From positions 11,160,001-11,224,000 of the forward strand of contig NC_091055.1 in the NCBI RefSeq assembly GCF_963966145.1: DNA of 64,000 bases, written 5' to 3'. Positions 63,435-64,000 of the stretch are shown one piece after another (position 1 is the stretch's first letter; every line of letters starts with the position of its first letter). The notes beneath the pieces were generated by a model, which had not been told where the DNA came from, did not search any database, and saw nothing but the letters and a program-made list of their open reading frames with translations. The position numbers and the translations under genes were made by a program. This stretch comes from Tenebrio molitor (taxonomy: Eukaryota; Arthropoda; Insecta; Coleoptera; Tenebrionidae).

Positions 63435-63895
63435 GATTAGTGTGAACTAACCTTTACACATAATTCATTTTATTTATCCTGTATTTGATACGTTCTGTTA
63501 ATTGTTAAAAATTATGTCTTCATTTTTTTTCATTTTTCTACTTACGTAAGTATGTACTAAGTTAAGTCGATTAGCATGAACTGTAGTTTGCTTACATTTT
63601 TAATTATTTATTTTGTATTTGTTTTTGTTGTCAATAAAGTCGTTAAAAAACAAACATGTATTGATCTCGTTATATCAGTGAGAATCACGATCTGATTTTT
63701 TTTTATTCATTTACGCACACAAGCATTAGGTTACTTAAGCAGATTAACGTGATTACACTGTGCTTACATTTTTCTTTATTCACTTTGCACTTGTCTCTGT
63801 TATTTATGAAGTCATTAACAAACAATTATAAATTTTGTTCAACCGTTACACATGATTTTTTGGTTTATTTTTGTACTTACTTAAGTAATACACTG
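63435..63895 (+). repeat. Diverged tandem array, ~135-175 bp unit, three copies
   Basis: Units begin at about 63435, 63569 and 63742 with GATTARYRTGAA-like sequence. They share GCTTACATTTTT, AAGTCRTTAA, AACAAAC/AACAAT and a unit end of the form TTTTTSTACTTACKTAAGTA (63533-63552 and 63869-63888). The array may continue past the right window edge. Confidence 0.55.
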
Positions 63896-64000
63896 CGCAC
63901 AAAAAAGGATTTTAAGGTTTTCCTCGACGGCACACTTCCGGATATAGGTACTTCTTTTTATCTTTAAAAACAATCCAAAGAATACAGATCACGTTTTTAT

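Noticed and set aside
1..64000. CRISPR arrays, bacterial operons, riboswitches
   Set aside because: Spliceosomal introns and animal gene families show a eukaryotic genome; no spaced direct-repeat array of the CRISPR type occurs.

Overview
The window looks like AT-rich genomic DNA of a holometabolous insect, most likely a beetle. The basis is a windpipe-type LRR proteoglycan, the insect-like form of every recognisable protein, introns of only 45-55 nt mixed with long ones, and many short TIR/foldback elements. Species is not determined.

Six protein-coding genes can be supported, all between 10.3 and 38.1 kb; exon borders were built by hand from GT/AG sites, phase and homology. (1) wdp/windpipe (minus, 10334-11932), a single coding exon encoding an LRR transmembrane protein with chondroitin-sulfate-type Ser-Gly sites. 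(2) A head-to-head neighbour (plus, 13194-15523), an LRR single-pass membrane protein with a 6-nt first coding exon. (3) ADHFE1 (plus, 19934-21928), mitochondrial hydroxyacid-oxoacid transhydrogenase, 7 exons, 466 aa. (4) Asap (minus, 22756-34762), a BAR-PH-ArfGAP-ankyrin-SH3 protein of about 1,015 aa in 15 coding exons, convergent with ADHFE1. (5) BLOC1S5/muted (plus, 35499-37212), a BLOC-1 subunit of 150 aa in 4 exons. (6) TMEM199/Vma12 (plus, 37217-38065), a V-ATPase assembly factor whose ATG lies 4 nt after the BLOC1S5 stop. The last two look like a bicistronic unit and start head-to-head with Asap. Three neighbouring genes (Asap, BLOC1S5, TMEM199) therefore all act in endomembrane or endolysosomal biology.

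The rest is gene-poor. Positions 1-10.3 kb hold one copy of a TIR element (3361-4140) and a strongly diverged tandem array with ~300 bp units (7290-8830). Positions 38.1-64 kb show no recognisable gene but hold several repeats: a pyrimidine-rich ~400 bp tandem repeat (43.68-44.7 kb), a cluster of three TIR/foldback elements (48.18-51.06 kb), a second copy of the 3.4 kb TIR element (56866-57412) and a ~150-170 bp tandem array at the right edge. Two more foldbacks sit in the large Asap intron.

The best candidates for something under-described are the BLOC1S5-TMEM199 bicistronic arrangement, the two-copy GGGGCG-ended TIR family, the diverged tandem arrays, and two 48-nt stop-free in-frame introns that make spliced genes look like longer continuous ORFs.
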